NCBI GenBank assembly: GCA_963835295.1
Contig: CAWIEX010000011.1
Coordinates: forward strand, 496,001-560,000
Source: JAOPZW01 sp963835295
Lineage (GTDB): Bacteria; Actinomycetota; Thermoleophilia; Solirubrobacterales; Solirubrobacteraceae
Reading direction: 5' to 3'
DNA: 64,000 bases
The number at the start of each line of letters is the position of its first letter. Position 1 is the stretch's first letter. This document shows positions 54,024-61,008 of this stretch, one piece after another. The notes below the pieces were generated by a model that had not been told where the DNA came from, searched no databases, and saw only the letters and a list, made by a program, of their open reading frames with translations. The position numbers and the translations under genes were made by a program.

Positions 54024-54986
54024 TCAGCCGAGCCCCTGCGCGAAGCCCTGCCGCCAGCTCGGATACCGCGGCTGCCAGCCGAGCTCGCGCTTGGCCTTCT
54101 CGTTCGAGGCACCCCTCGCCTCGGTCATCATGACCGTCGCCACCTCACCGCCGGCCAGCCGCCCCAGCCAGCGTGGGACACGCCTGGGTGGCTTGGCGCC
54201 CAGCGCGCTCGCCAGCACCGGCAGCCACTCCCGCACCGGCGCCGGTTCGTCGTCGACGACGTTGTAGACACCCGGCCGGCCGCGCTCGACGGCGACGGCG
54301 GTCGCCGCGGCAGCGTCGTCGATGTGGACGAGCGACCACACGCCACCACCGTCTCCGACGATCGGGAACCGACGCTTGCGGATCGGCGCGGCCATCTGCG
54401 CATCCGGAGCCCGGCTGATCCCGGTGCCCGGACCGTAGAAGCCGCCATAGCGCAACGCGAGACCCTGGCCCCACTCGATCGTGGTCACCGCCCGCTCCAG
54501 ATAGAGAATCGCCTCCACCCCCGGCTGCGGGACCCCCGGCTGGTGGGGATCGAGGGGGTCGGCCTCGGTCTGCACCGGCCCGCCCGTGCTCGCGAACCGG
54601 AAGGCGCCGAAGCTCTGCGCGACGAAGCGCCGTGCCCCCACGGCGCGGCCGGCGGCCAGGAGATGGTCCGTCGCCTCCGTACGCAGGCGGTTGGTCATGA
54701 TCGCCCCCTTGAAGCGCTCGGGGTGCCGCGTGTCCCTCATGGACATCGGCCCGGACAGCGCCGTGAGCTCATGCACGATCACCTCGGGCTCGGCGGACGC
54801 CACCGCCTGGGCGACCGCGTCAGGGTCGAGAGCGTCGGCCACCACCGGGCGCGCTCCCAGGCTGCGCACCAGGTCCTGCTTCGACGCGCTTCTGGTCATC
54901 CCGACCACCTCGTGGCCCCGCGCCAAAAGCTGCGGGACGAGCGCCCGGCCGAGAACGCCGGTGGCCCCGGCTAGAAAGACTTTCAT
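54024..54986 (-). CDS. NAD-dependent epimerase/dehydratase family protein
   Basis: This 320-residue extended short-chain dehydrogenase has the nucleotide motif KVFLAGATGVLGRALVPQLL. Downstream elements are VIVHELTALSGP, RRFVAQSFGAF, ALRYGGFYGPGTG and VWSLVHIDDAAAATAVAVER. The usual catalytic YxxxK is not clear; a Ser in AQSFGAF and the Tyr of LRYGGFYGPG are the candidates. GGAGT lies five bases before the ATG at 54986, which is preferred over a longer start 30 bases upstream. It pairs with the ECF41 sigma gene, which fits the known arrangement. Confidence 0.87.
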   Translation of the reverse strand: MKVFLAGATGVLGRALVPQLLARGHEVVGMTRSASKQDLVRSLGARPVVADALDPDAVAQAVASAEPEVIVHELTALSGPMSMRDTRHPERFKGAIMTNRLRTEATDHLLAAGRAVGARRFVAQSFGAFRFASTGGPVQTEADPLDPHQPGVPQPGVEAILYLERAVTTIEWGQGLALRYGGFYGPGTGISRAPDAQMAAPIRKRRFPIVGDGGGVWSLVHIDDAAAATAVAVERGRPGVYNVVDDEPAPVREWLPVLASALGAKPPRRVPRWLGRLAGGEVATVMMTEARGASNEKAKRELGWQPRYPSWRQGFAQGLG

Positions 54987-55145
54987 GACTACTCCTCTCG
55001 TCTCGTTGGCCTCCATGAGACGCGGTAGAGCCGCCGCCTGTGACAGTGCTCAGCGATCGCGGCGCGCGCGGACCGTGTCGCGCGCGCGACCGGCCGGCCG
55101 GCCGGGCAAGGACGGTGCTCGGCCGGCCCGGGGATGCGAGCGGCT

Positions 55146-55268
55146 CTACTTGCGCAGCGATCTGAAGGCGGCGCGCAGCTCTTCGGAGAACAGCTGGGGC
55201 TGCTCCCAGGCCGCGAAGTTGCCGCCTCGGTCGAGGCTGTTGCAGTGGATGAGGTGGCCCGCTGCCGC
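55146..55268 (-). pseudogene. C-terminal remnant of an epoxide-hydrolase-like gene
   Basis: An open stretch without a start reads GHLIHCNSLDRGGNFAAWEQ, then PQLFSEELRAAFRSLRK and a stop at 55146. DRGGNFAAWEQPQLF is the C-terminal signature of EphA/microsomal-type epoxide hydrolases, whose His would be in the GGHFAAWE position; here it is Asn. Upstream the frame runs into the end of the VOC gene, so about 300 residues are missing. This is a gene remnant, likely left by a deletion or by insertion of the VOC gene. Confidence 0.65.
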
Positions 55269-55700
55269 TCAGCCGCCGAAGGCCTGCGCCGCGGCGGCCA
55301 CGATCTCCGCCTGCGGCACGTCGCGCAGGCGCTGGGCGAGGTTCCAGCGGTGCCCGAAGGGATCGGTGAGCTGGCCGTGGCGCTCGCCCCAGAACGTCTC
55401 GGCGAGGTCGTGCCCGACCGTGGCGCCCGCCTGCACCGCGCGCGCCCACGCCGCGTCGACGTCCTCGACGTTCAGCTGCAGCACCGTGGCCGTCCCGCCG
55501 ATGGTCAGCGGCGAGACGATGCCCGCGTCGGGGAACTCGCTGGCGACGTGTACGATCGCGTCGCCGAGCTGCATCTCGACGACCATGACGGTGCCGCCGG
55601 GCAGCGGGATACGGCTGCGCTCCTGCGCGCCGAAGGCCTCCGCGTACCAGTCCATGGCCGCCGACGCGTCGGGTACGACGAGATGCACGCTGAGCTTCAC
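55269..55700 (-). CDS. PhnB-like VOC-fold protein
   Basis: This 143-residue protein is of the PhnB/YdhR-like VOC group: KLSVHLVVPDASAAMDWYAE, FGAQERSRIPLPGGTVMVVE, LGDAIVHVASEFPDAG and VEDVDAAWARAVQAGATVG. The closing block is FWGERHGQLTDPFGHRWNLA. The name does not imply phosphonate metabolism. A final Glu/His metal site (HGQLTDPFGHRW) is visible. It lies 11 bp downstream of the AraC-type regulator gene on the same strand. Confidence 0.87.
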   Translation of the reverse strand: MKLSVHLVVPDASAAMDWYAEAFGAQERSRIPLPGGTVMVVEMQLGDAIVHVASEFPDAGIVSPLTIGGTATVLQLNVEDVDAAWARAVQAGATVGHDLAETFWGERHGQLTDPFGHRWNLAQRLRDVPQAEIVAAAAQAFGG

Positions 55701-55710
55701 GCGGCGCAGG

Positions 55711-56562
55711 CTAGGGCCCGGGGCCGCCCGCGTCTTGTACGTCTGAGCGCAGCGCGGCGGCGTAGGCCGCGGGCGTCATCCCGAGGGTGCGCGTGAAGTG
55801 GCGGTGCAGGTGGCTCTGGTCGAAGAAGCCGGTCTGCGCGGCGACCGCAGCCGGCGCCGCGCCGCCCTCGAGCAGCCGCCGGGCGGCGCGGATGCGCTGG
55901 GCGAGCACGAAGCGGTGCGGCGGCAGGCCGTAGGCGGCGCGGAAGAGCCGCGTCAGGCGGTGGCGGCTGACCCCGGCTGCGGCGGCGACCTCGGCGAGCG
56001 TCAGGTTGCGCGCGAGGTCGTCGCCCATGAGCTCGCACGCGCGCAGCAGCGCCGGGTCGCGGCGCGCCGCGCGCGGCGTGGTCGCCCCCGCGGCGCGGCC
56101 CGCGAGGGCGGACAGCCACTCCTGCACCAGCGTGTCGCGCTCGAGCCTCCACGCCGGCCGCTCGAGCGCCGCATGCAGCGCGAGGAAGCGGTGGGCGAGC
56201 CCGGGATCGCGCACCCGCGGCGACGCGAGCACCACGTCGCCGCCCGCGCCGTCGGGATCGAGGACGAGATCGCGCACGTCGGGCAGCTCGAGCACGACGA
56301 GGCGCGCCTGCCAGCGCTCAGAGCGCCACGGGCGTCCCTCGTGGCGCGCCGACGGGTCCCACGCGCACACGTCGCCGGGAGCGAAGCGATGGGTCTCGCG
56401 GCCGCGCCGGACGCGCATCCCGCCGGCGAGGACGATGCCGACGACGTACTCGCCCACGGGGTCGACCGTGTAGGACGCGGTGGTGCCGTGCATGCACAGC
56501 GCGCCGGACCCGACGTCCGCCCGCCAGACGCGCACCGCCTCGTCGCCGTGCATGATCGCCAT
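55711..56562 (-). CDS. AraC-family transcriptional regulator
   Basis: This 283-residue regulator has an N-terminal cupin-like effector domain (YVVGIVLAGGMRVRRGRETH, FAPGDVCAWDPSARHEGRPW). The C-terminal AraC DNA-binding pair of helix-turn-helix motifs follows (LARNLTLAEVAAAAGVSRHR, LTRLFRAAYGLPPHRFVLAQ, VAAQTGFFDQSHLHRHFTRT). ATG at 56562; a second in-frame ATG follows three codons later. It starts 19 bp from the divergent 56582 gene and runs towards the VOC gene; either may be its target. Confidence 0.9.
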   Translation of the reverse strand: MAIMHGDEAVRVWRADVGSGALCMHGTTASYTVDPVGEYVVGIVLAGGMRVRRGRETHRFAPGDVCAWDPSARHEGRPWRSERWQARLVVLELPDVRDLVLDPDGAGGDVVLASPRVRDPGLAHRFLALHAALERPAWRLERDTLVQEWLSALAGRAAGATTPRAARRDPALLRACELMGDDLARNLTLAEVAAAAGVSRHRLTRLFRAAYGLPPHRFVLAQRIRAARRLLEGGAAPAAVAAQTGFFDQSHLHRHFTRTLGMTPAAYAAALRSDVQDAGGPGP

Positions 56563-56581
56563 CGTGACGTACTGTGCGCGC

Positions 56582-56872
56582 ATGGCCGACCAAGACGACG
56601 CCCTCGACCGCCTCTCGAGCAAGGAGCTGCACGACCTCGCGGTCCATCGCGCCCGGCGGCACCTCGACGTGAAGTTCTTCTGGAACCTCATGCAGGTGCT
56701 GCCCGCGGCCGAGGCCGCAGCGGGCGAGACGGAGGAAGCCGCCGCTGACATCGACCACCTCAGCGCGCACATCGACGACGTGACCGAGTCGGGCAAGGGT
56801 GAGACGGCTGAGATGCTGCGTCCGTTCTACCTCGACTACCTGCGCAGTCACGGGGTCGAGGCGCCGTCCTGA
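56582..56872 (+). CDS. Small helical acidic protein, function unknown
   Basis: This 96-residue soluble protein reads DALDRLSSKELHDLAVHRAR, then RHLDVKFFWNLMQVLPAAEA and HLSAHIDDVTESGKGETAEM, ending YLDYLRSHGVEAPS. It is predicted helical throughout. Good codon bias supports it as real. No family was recognised. It is divergent from the AraC gene with only 19 bp between start codons, so the two promoters must overlap the coding regions. Confidence 0.75.
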   Translation: MADQDDALDRLSSKELHDLAVHRARRHLDVKFFWNLMQVLPAAEAAAGETEEAAADIDHLSAHIDDVTESGKGETAEMLRPFYLDYLRSHGVEAPS

Positions 56873-56876
56873 TAGA

Positions 56877-56894
56877 GTTAGACACTCATCTAAC
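56877..56894. promoter_or_regulatory. Inverted repeat GTTAGA-N6-TCTAAC
   Basis: GTTAGAcactcaTCTAAC is a perfect 6+6 bp dyad with a 6-bp centre in an AT-rich patch. It lies 20 bp before the start of the 56914 small gene and just after the stop of the 56582 gene. Size fits a repressor operator; the regulator is unknown. As a stem-loop it is too short and GC-poor to be a strong terminator. Confidence 0.5.
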
Positions 56895-56913
56895 ACAGAT
56901 CGTAGGACGCGCC

Positions 56914-57108
56914 ATGACCGAGACCCTGCCCTCTGCCGCCTTCGACCCCACCACCCTGCCCATCGCCCGCAAGCGTCGCGTCAAGCGCGGCATCATCGCG
57001 AGCTACATCCACGACATCTCCGGCCGTCACGCCGACGCGAGGTCGGCGACGAGCGCCGACCACGAGAAGCCCCTCGCGGCCAGGCCGGCGCCCGTGCACG
57101 AGTCGTAG
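56914..57108 (+). CDS. Small basic protein, function unknown
   Basis: This 64-residue frame begins TETLPSAAFDPTTLPIARKR and RVKRGIIASYIHDISGRHAD. The first 45 residues have a conserved look: a basic motif followed by an amphipathic GIIASYIHDIS helix. The last 27 overlap the convergent GH63-like gene by 82 bases. A dyad operator candidate lies just upstream, so expression may be regulated. Similar short proteins occur in related actinobacteria as far as I recall; no function is known. Confidence 0.6.
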   Translation: MTETLPSAAFDPTTLPIARKRRVKRGIIASYIHDISGRHADARSATSADHEKPLAARPAPVHES

Positions 57109-58274
57109 TACTCGCGCAGGCCGTCGCGCGCGACGGCCTGCGCCATGCCGGCCGCGATGCGGTCGGCATCGTCGTCGTAGCCCAGCTCGCGCAGCGCCGG
57201 CGTGAGCAGCCAGGCGACGTTCATCCACGACGGCCCGCGCCAGGTGCGCCACAGGTCGAAGCCGGGCTTGAACGCAGGCTCGTCCATCGCCACCGAGGGA
57301 ATGCCGAACGCGGCCCGATAGCGGCGGGGGTCGAGGAGGTGCTCCTCGACCAGGCGCCGGCGGACGTCCTCGGGGAGGGTGTCGAGCATCAGCGGCGACA
57401 GCGCCGACCACGTCGACACCTGCACCGGGCGCTCGGCGCGCCCGGCGAGGTCGTAGAACAGGCCCGTGGCGGGATCCAGGCAGCGCTCGAGCAGCGTCGC
57501 CTCGACCCCGTCCGCCCGGCGCGCGTATGCCTCGTCGCCCGCGAGCCGTGCCATGGCCCGCAGGCTGAGCGCGTAGGCGACGTTGACCCACACGTCCTCG
57601 ACGTGCTCGTCGTGGACGGCGGCGATCTCGTGCGCGCTCCAGCCCAGGCGCCCGTAGCGCGCCACGAGCCGGAAGTAGCCGGGCCTGTAGTGCGCGTAGC
57701 GGCCGTAGACGGGGTCGTACTTCGGGCTGTCGTCGAGCCCCGACTCGTCGGGCAGGATGATCGTGATCAGCCGGTCGCCGTCGACGTCGCGCTCGCGCTC
57801 CAGCCAGTCCAGGTGCGCCTCGAGCGCGTGCAGCGACTCGGTGGCGAAGCCCGGCTCGTCGGCGCTCGCGGCGGCCACGCGCTCCCAGGCGAAGGCCAGC
57901 AGCGGCGGCCCGATGGTCGTCGTGTGGCGGCTGCCGCGCACGCGCTGCGTCGCGTAGAGCGGGGCGCGCCGCCAGCGCGGGTGGTTGTGCCAGAACACCG
58001 TGTGCGGGACGAAGCCGTCGGCGCGGCCCCCGCGCAGCACCGTGCGCAGCTCTTCGCGCGCGCGGTGGACGTCGTAGCGACACCAGGCGATGGCCTGAAA
58101 GCACGAGTCCCAGTGCCACTGGTGGCGGTACCGAGGCGTCGCCGGACAGGTGAACGCGTACCGCGTGCCGTCGCGATGCACGCCTTCGCGCCAGTTCGCG
58201 CGCAGGACGGCCTGGGCCTGCTCAGAGAGCGAGGTCGTCGTAGGTGACGGCGTGGCGGACGCGGCGGTGCGCAC
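57027..58274 (-). CDS. GH63/trehalase-like glycoside hydrolase
   Basis: This 415-residue protein is an (alpha/alpha)6-barrel hydrolase: YRHQWHWDSCFQAIAWCRYD with the WDS motif of GH63/GH37 enzymes, GFVPHTVFWHNHP, TIILPDESGLDDSPKYDPVY with the likely catalytic Asp, and WRTWRGPSWMNVAWLLTPAL near the C-terminus. Relatives act on alpha-glucosides such as trehalose, glucosylglycerate or mannosylglycerate. No signal peptide is present, so it is cytoplasmic. The GTG at 58274 overlaps the deacetylase gene by 53 bases; a shorter start is not available before the conserved core. Confidence 0.85.
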   Translation of the reverse strand: MRTAASATPSPTTTSLSEQAQAVLRANWREGVHRDGTRYAFTCPATPRYRHQWHWDSCFQAIAWCRYDVHRAREELRTVLRGGRADGFVPHTVFWHNHPRWRRAPLYATQRVRGSRHTTTIGPPLLAFAWERVAAASADEPGFATESLHALEAHLDWLERERDVDGDRLITIILPDESGLDDSPKYDPVYGRYAHYRPGYFRLVARYGRLGWSAHEIAAVHDEHVEDVWVNVAYALSLRAMARLAGDEAYARRADGVEATLLERCLDPATGLFYDLAGRAERPVQVSTWSALSPLMLDTLPEDVRRRLVEEHLLDPRRYRAAFGIPSVAMDEPAFKPGFDLWRTWRGPSWMNVAWLLTPALRELGYDDDADRIAAGMAQAVARDGLREYYDSCTGAGLAARGFSWSALVADLASA

Positions 58275-58917
58275 GCTGAAGCACCCCCTCGACAGCGCCG
58301 ATGTGGCGCGGATGGTCGAGGTCGGCGGGATGCAGGTCGAGGCGCAGCAGGTCGCCGGCGGCCAGCGCGCCCGCCCGCACCAGCCACGGCGACGCCAGGC
58401 GCTTCACGGCGCTCGAGGTGCCGAGGGTGAGCGCCGGCGCCAGCGTCGAGCGCGCCGGCGCGTAGATGCGCGAGAGGCTCGCCCACCAGTCGAATGACGC
58501 GGCCAGCGTCTCGCGCAGGGCGTCGGTGTAGGCGTAGGCCGGGGCGACGAAGCCGCGCGGGCGCACGCCGGCCAGGCGCAGCACGCGGCGGCCGGCCTCG
58601 ACCGCGCGCCGCGTCTCGTCGCCGTCGAGGCCGAGGAACTCGGCGGCGGGGTTGCTGCGCCGCGGCGCCGCCGCCGAGGCCCGGTGCTGGAAGCCGTGCT
58701 GGGCGATCGCGTCGCCGCGCCCGGCGCACTCCGCCAGCCACTGCACCATCTCGGGCCGGCGGTCGTTGAACGGGTGCAGGTCGGGCGCGGGGATCACGAG
58801 CAGGGTCACGCGCTCGATCCCGTGGTCGTCCAGCCAGTCGCGGATGAGCGCGCAGCGCTCGAAGGTCGCCGGCTCGACGTCGTGCAGGGCGACGGCGATG
58901 CTGCCGGCGCGGGTCAC
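58222..58917 (-). CDS. Polysaccharide-deacetylase-like (DUF2334) protein
   Basis: This 231-residue protein has the NodB-like fold: IAVALHDVEPATFERCALIR with the metal Asp in HDVEP, LVIPAPDLHPFNDRRPEMVQ, IAQHGFQHRASA with the metal His pair, GFVAPAYAYTDALRETL and LLRLDLHPADLDH. It would remove acetyl groups from a carbohydrate or act as a related hydrolase. The GTG at 58917 overlaps the glycosyltransferase stop in GTGA, which sets the start. It lies between a glycosyltransferase and a glycoside hydrolase, so a shared glycan substrate is likely. Confidence 0.85.
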   Translation of the reverse strand: MTRAGSIAVALHDVEPATFERCALIRDWLDDHGIERVTLLVIPAPDLHPFNDRRPEMVQWLAECAGRGDAIAQHGFQHRASAAAPRRSNPAAEFLGLDGDETRRAVEAGRRVLRLAGVRPRGFVAPAYAYTDALRETLAASFDWWASLSRIYAPARSTLAPALTLGTSSAVKRLASPWLVRAGALAAGDLLRLDLHPADLDHPRHIGAVEGVLQRAHRRVRHAVTYDDLAL

Positions 58918-59978
58918 GCCGCCAGCCCGCGCAGGTCGTCGAGCTCCGCGGCGAAGAGCCGGTCCCAGCCCAGGCGCCAGCACAGGGCCGCCGCGGCGGC
59001 GCAGTCAGAAGGCGCGGCGCGGGCGGCGATGATGGCGGCCGCCAGCCCGTCGGTGTCGCCCCGCGCGAAGCGGTGCGCGAGGTGGCCCAGGAGCCCGGCG
59101 CTCGGGGCCGCGGAGCAGGCGACGACGCGCGCGCCGCTAGCGGCGGCCTCGAGCGCGACGAGGCCGAAGGTCTCGTGCTCGCCGGGCATGACGACGCAGC
59201 GCGCGCCGGCGTAGGCCCGGGCCAGCCGCTCGCGGTCGGCGAGGAAGGGCTGGAAGGCCACGCGCCGGGCGATGCCCAGCGCTCGCGCGCGACGACGCAG
59301 CGCGTCCTCGGCCGGCCCCGAGCCGATCAGGCGCAGCGGCCACGGATCGTCGGAGCGCGCCGCGGCCTCCAGCAACCGATAGACGCCCTTCTCACGCGCG
59401 AGGCGCCCGACGTACAGCACGTGGTCGCCGCGCGCGACGCCCGTCTGCGGGCGAAAGGCGTCGTGGAGGCCCAGGCGCAGGGGGAAGCTCGCCTCGCGCC
59501 CGCAGTCGGGCTCGGGGTCGACGACCGACGCGATGGCGTCGACCGGCGCGTAGGCGTGGCGCAGCCAGGCACGAAAGAGCGCCTCCCACGGGCGCGTCGG
59601 GCCGCGCATGCCGGCGGCATCGAGCGCGGCCGACCCGTGGTGGACGGCCACCACCTTCGCCCCGAGCGCGTGGGCGGCCTCGGTCACCTTCAGCGGCGCC
59701 CAGAACGGGTCGTGCAGGAAGACCACGTCGGGGCGCAGGCGCTCGAGCGTGCGCTTCAGGGCTCGGGCGCCCAGCGGGACGCGGTAGCCGTTGGCGGCGG
59801 CCAGGCGCAGGCTGGGCAGCTCGTGGCGCCCGTCGCGGTGGCGCTCGCGCGGGCCGGGGACGACGACGTGGTGCTCGAAGGCGCCGGTGGCGCGCGCGTG
59901 GCGGGCCTTCGCGTCGAGGTAGGTGCGGATGCCGCCCGAGCGCTCGCCGTAGAACAGGGCGACGTCGACAATGCGCAG
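58914..59978 (-). CDS. Glycosyltransferase (GT4-type), probable CTG start
   Basis: This 354-residue GT-B enzyme has an N-terminal acceptor domain (RIVDVALFYGERSGGIRTYL, VVFLHDPFWAPLKVTEAAHA) and a C-terminal donor domain. The latter has VLYVGRLAREKGVYRLLEAA, LIGSGPAEDALRRRARAL and VMPGEHETFGLVALEAAASG with the EX7E motif. The conserved N-terminus starts at CTG 59978; no ATG, GTG or TTG is in frame close by. The start therefore abuts the ATG of the divergent gene at 59979. It may use CTG or ATT, or be leaderless. It is coupled to the deacetylase. Confidence 0.85.
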   Translation of the reverse strand: MRIVDVALFYGERSGGIRTYLDAKARHARATGAFEHHVVVPGPRERHRDGRHELPSLRLAAANGYRVPLGARALKRTLERLRPDVVFLHDPFWAPLKVTEAAHALGAKVVAVHHGSAALDAAGMRGPTRPWEALFRAWLRHAYAPVDAIASVVDPEPDCGREASFPLRLGLHDAFRPQTGVARGDHVLYVGRLAREKGVYRLLEAAARSDDPWPLRLIGSGPAEDALRRRARALGIARRVAFQPFLADRERLARAYAGARCVVMPGEHETFGLVALEAAASGARVVACSAAPSAGLLGHLAHRFARGDTDGLAAAIIAARAAPSDCAAAAALCWRLGWDRLFAAELDDLRGLAA

Positions 59979-61007
59979 ATGCCGACGATCCTGGTCGACC
60001 CCCAGCCGCGCACGCTGGACACCGTCCTCGACGCCGCGACGCGCGCGCGGCTCGACGCCCTCGGTGACGTCGTCGTGCATGAAGGCGCGGGCCGGATGCC
60101 CGACGCGGTGGTGGAGGCGCACCTCGCCGACACCGTCGCCATCGTCGGGCAGACCGACCTCGACGCGCAGCGCATCGCCCGCGCGCCGGCGCTGCGGGCG
60201 GTCGTCAACGTCGAGGGCAACTTCCTGCGCAACGTCGACTACGAGGCGTGCTTCGCGCGCGGGATCCACGTCCTCGTGGCCAGCCCCGCCTTCGCCCCGG
60301 CCGTGGCCGAGGCGGCGCTCGGCATGGCCATCGACCTCGTGCGCGGCATCAGCGCGGCCGACCGCGCCATGCGCGCCGGCACCGAGTCCTACGACCTCGA
60401 CGTCTCCAACGCCGGCTGCTTCCTGCTGGCCGGCAGCGACGTCGGCGTCGTGGGCCTCGGCGACCTCGGGCGCGAGCTCGTGCGGCTGCTCGCGCCCTTC
60501 CGCTGTCGCGTGCGCGCCCACGACCCGTGGCTGCCCGACCTCGCCATCCGCGCCGCGGGCGCCGAGCCCTGCGGCCTCGACGAGCTGCTGCGCGCCTCGC
60601 GGGTGGTCTTCGTCTTCGCCGCCCCCACGACCGACAACGAGGCGATGCTCGGCCGGCGCGAGCTCGGGCTCCTGCCCGAGGGGGCCGCCGTGCTCGTCAT
60701 GAGCCGCGCCGCCGTCGTCGACCTCGATGCGCTGGTCGAGCGCGCCGCGGCCGGGCGCCTGCGCGCCGCCGTCGACGTGTGGCCGCACGAGCCGGTCCCC
60801 GACGACCACCCGGCCCGTTCGGTCGAGGGCCTCCTGCTCTCGCCGCATCGCACCGGCGGCATGCCCGAGGCCTTCCAGGCCATCGGGCGCCTCGTGGTGG
60901 CCGACCTCGAGCTCGTCCTGCGCGGGCTGCCGCCGGTCGCGTGCCGGCGCGCCGAGCGCGAGACCGTGGCTCGCCTGCGCAGCCGTCCCATCGATGAGCC
61001 GGAGTGA
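59979..61007 (+). CDS. D-isomer-specific 2-hydroxyacid dehydrogenase family protein
   Basis: This 342-residue protein has the two-domain fold of the family. The NAD motif is DVGVVGLGDLGRELVRLLAP near residue 155. Catalytic candidates are Arg in VMSRAAVVD, Glu in DVWPHEPVPDDHP and His in LLSPHRTGG. ASPAFAPAVAEAALGMAIDL replaces the usual N-x-x-S/A-VAE element. It reduces a 2-keto acid or the reverse; the substrate is unknown. ATG at 59979. It runs opposite to both flanking glycosyltransferase genes, so an independent promoter must lie within the 58914 gene. Confidence 0.88.
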   Translation: MPTILVDPQPRTLDTVLDAATRARLDALGDVVVHEGAGRMPDAVVEAHLADTVAIVGQTDLDAQRIARAPALRAVVNVEGNFLRNVDYEACFARGIHVLVASPAFAPAVAEAALGMAIDLVRGISAADRAMRAGTESYDLDVSNAGCFLLAGSDVGVVGLGDLGRELVRLLAPFRCRVRAHDPWLPDLAIRAAGAEPCGLDELLRASRVVFVFAAPTTDNEAMLGRRELGLLPEGAAVLVMSRAAVVDLDALVERAAAGRLRAAVDVWPHEPVPDDHPARSVEGLLLSPHRTGGMPEAFQAIGRLVVADLELVLRGLPPVACRRAERETVARLRSRPIDEPE

Positions 61008-61008
61008 G

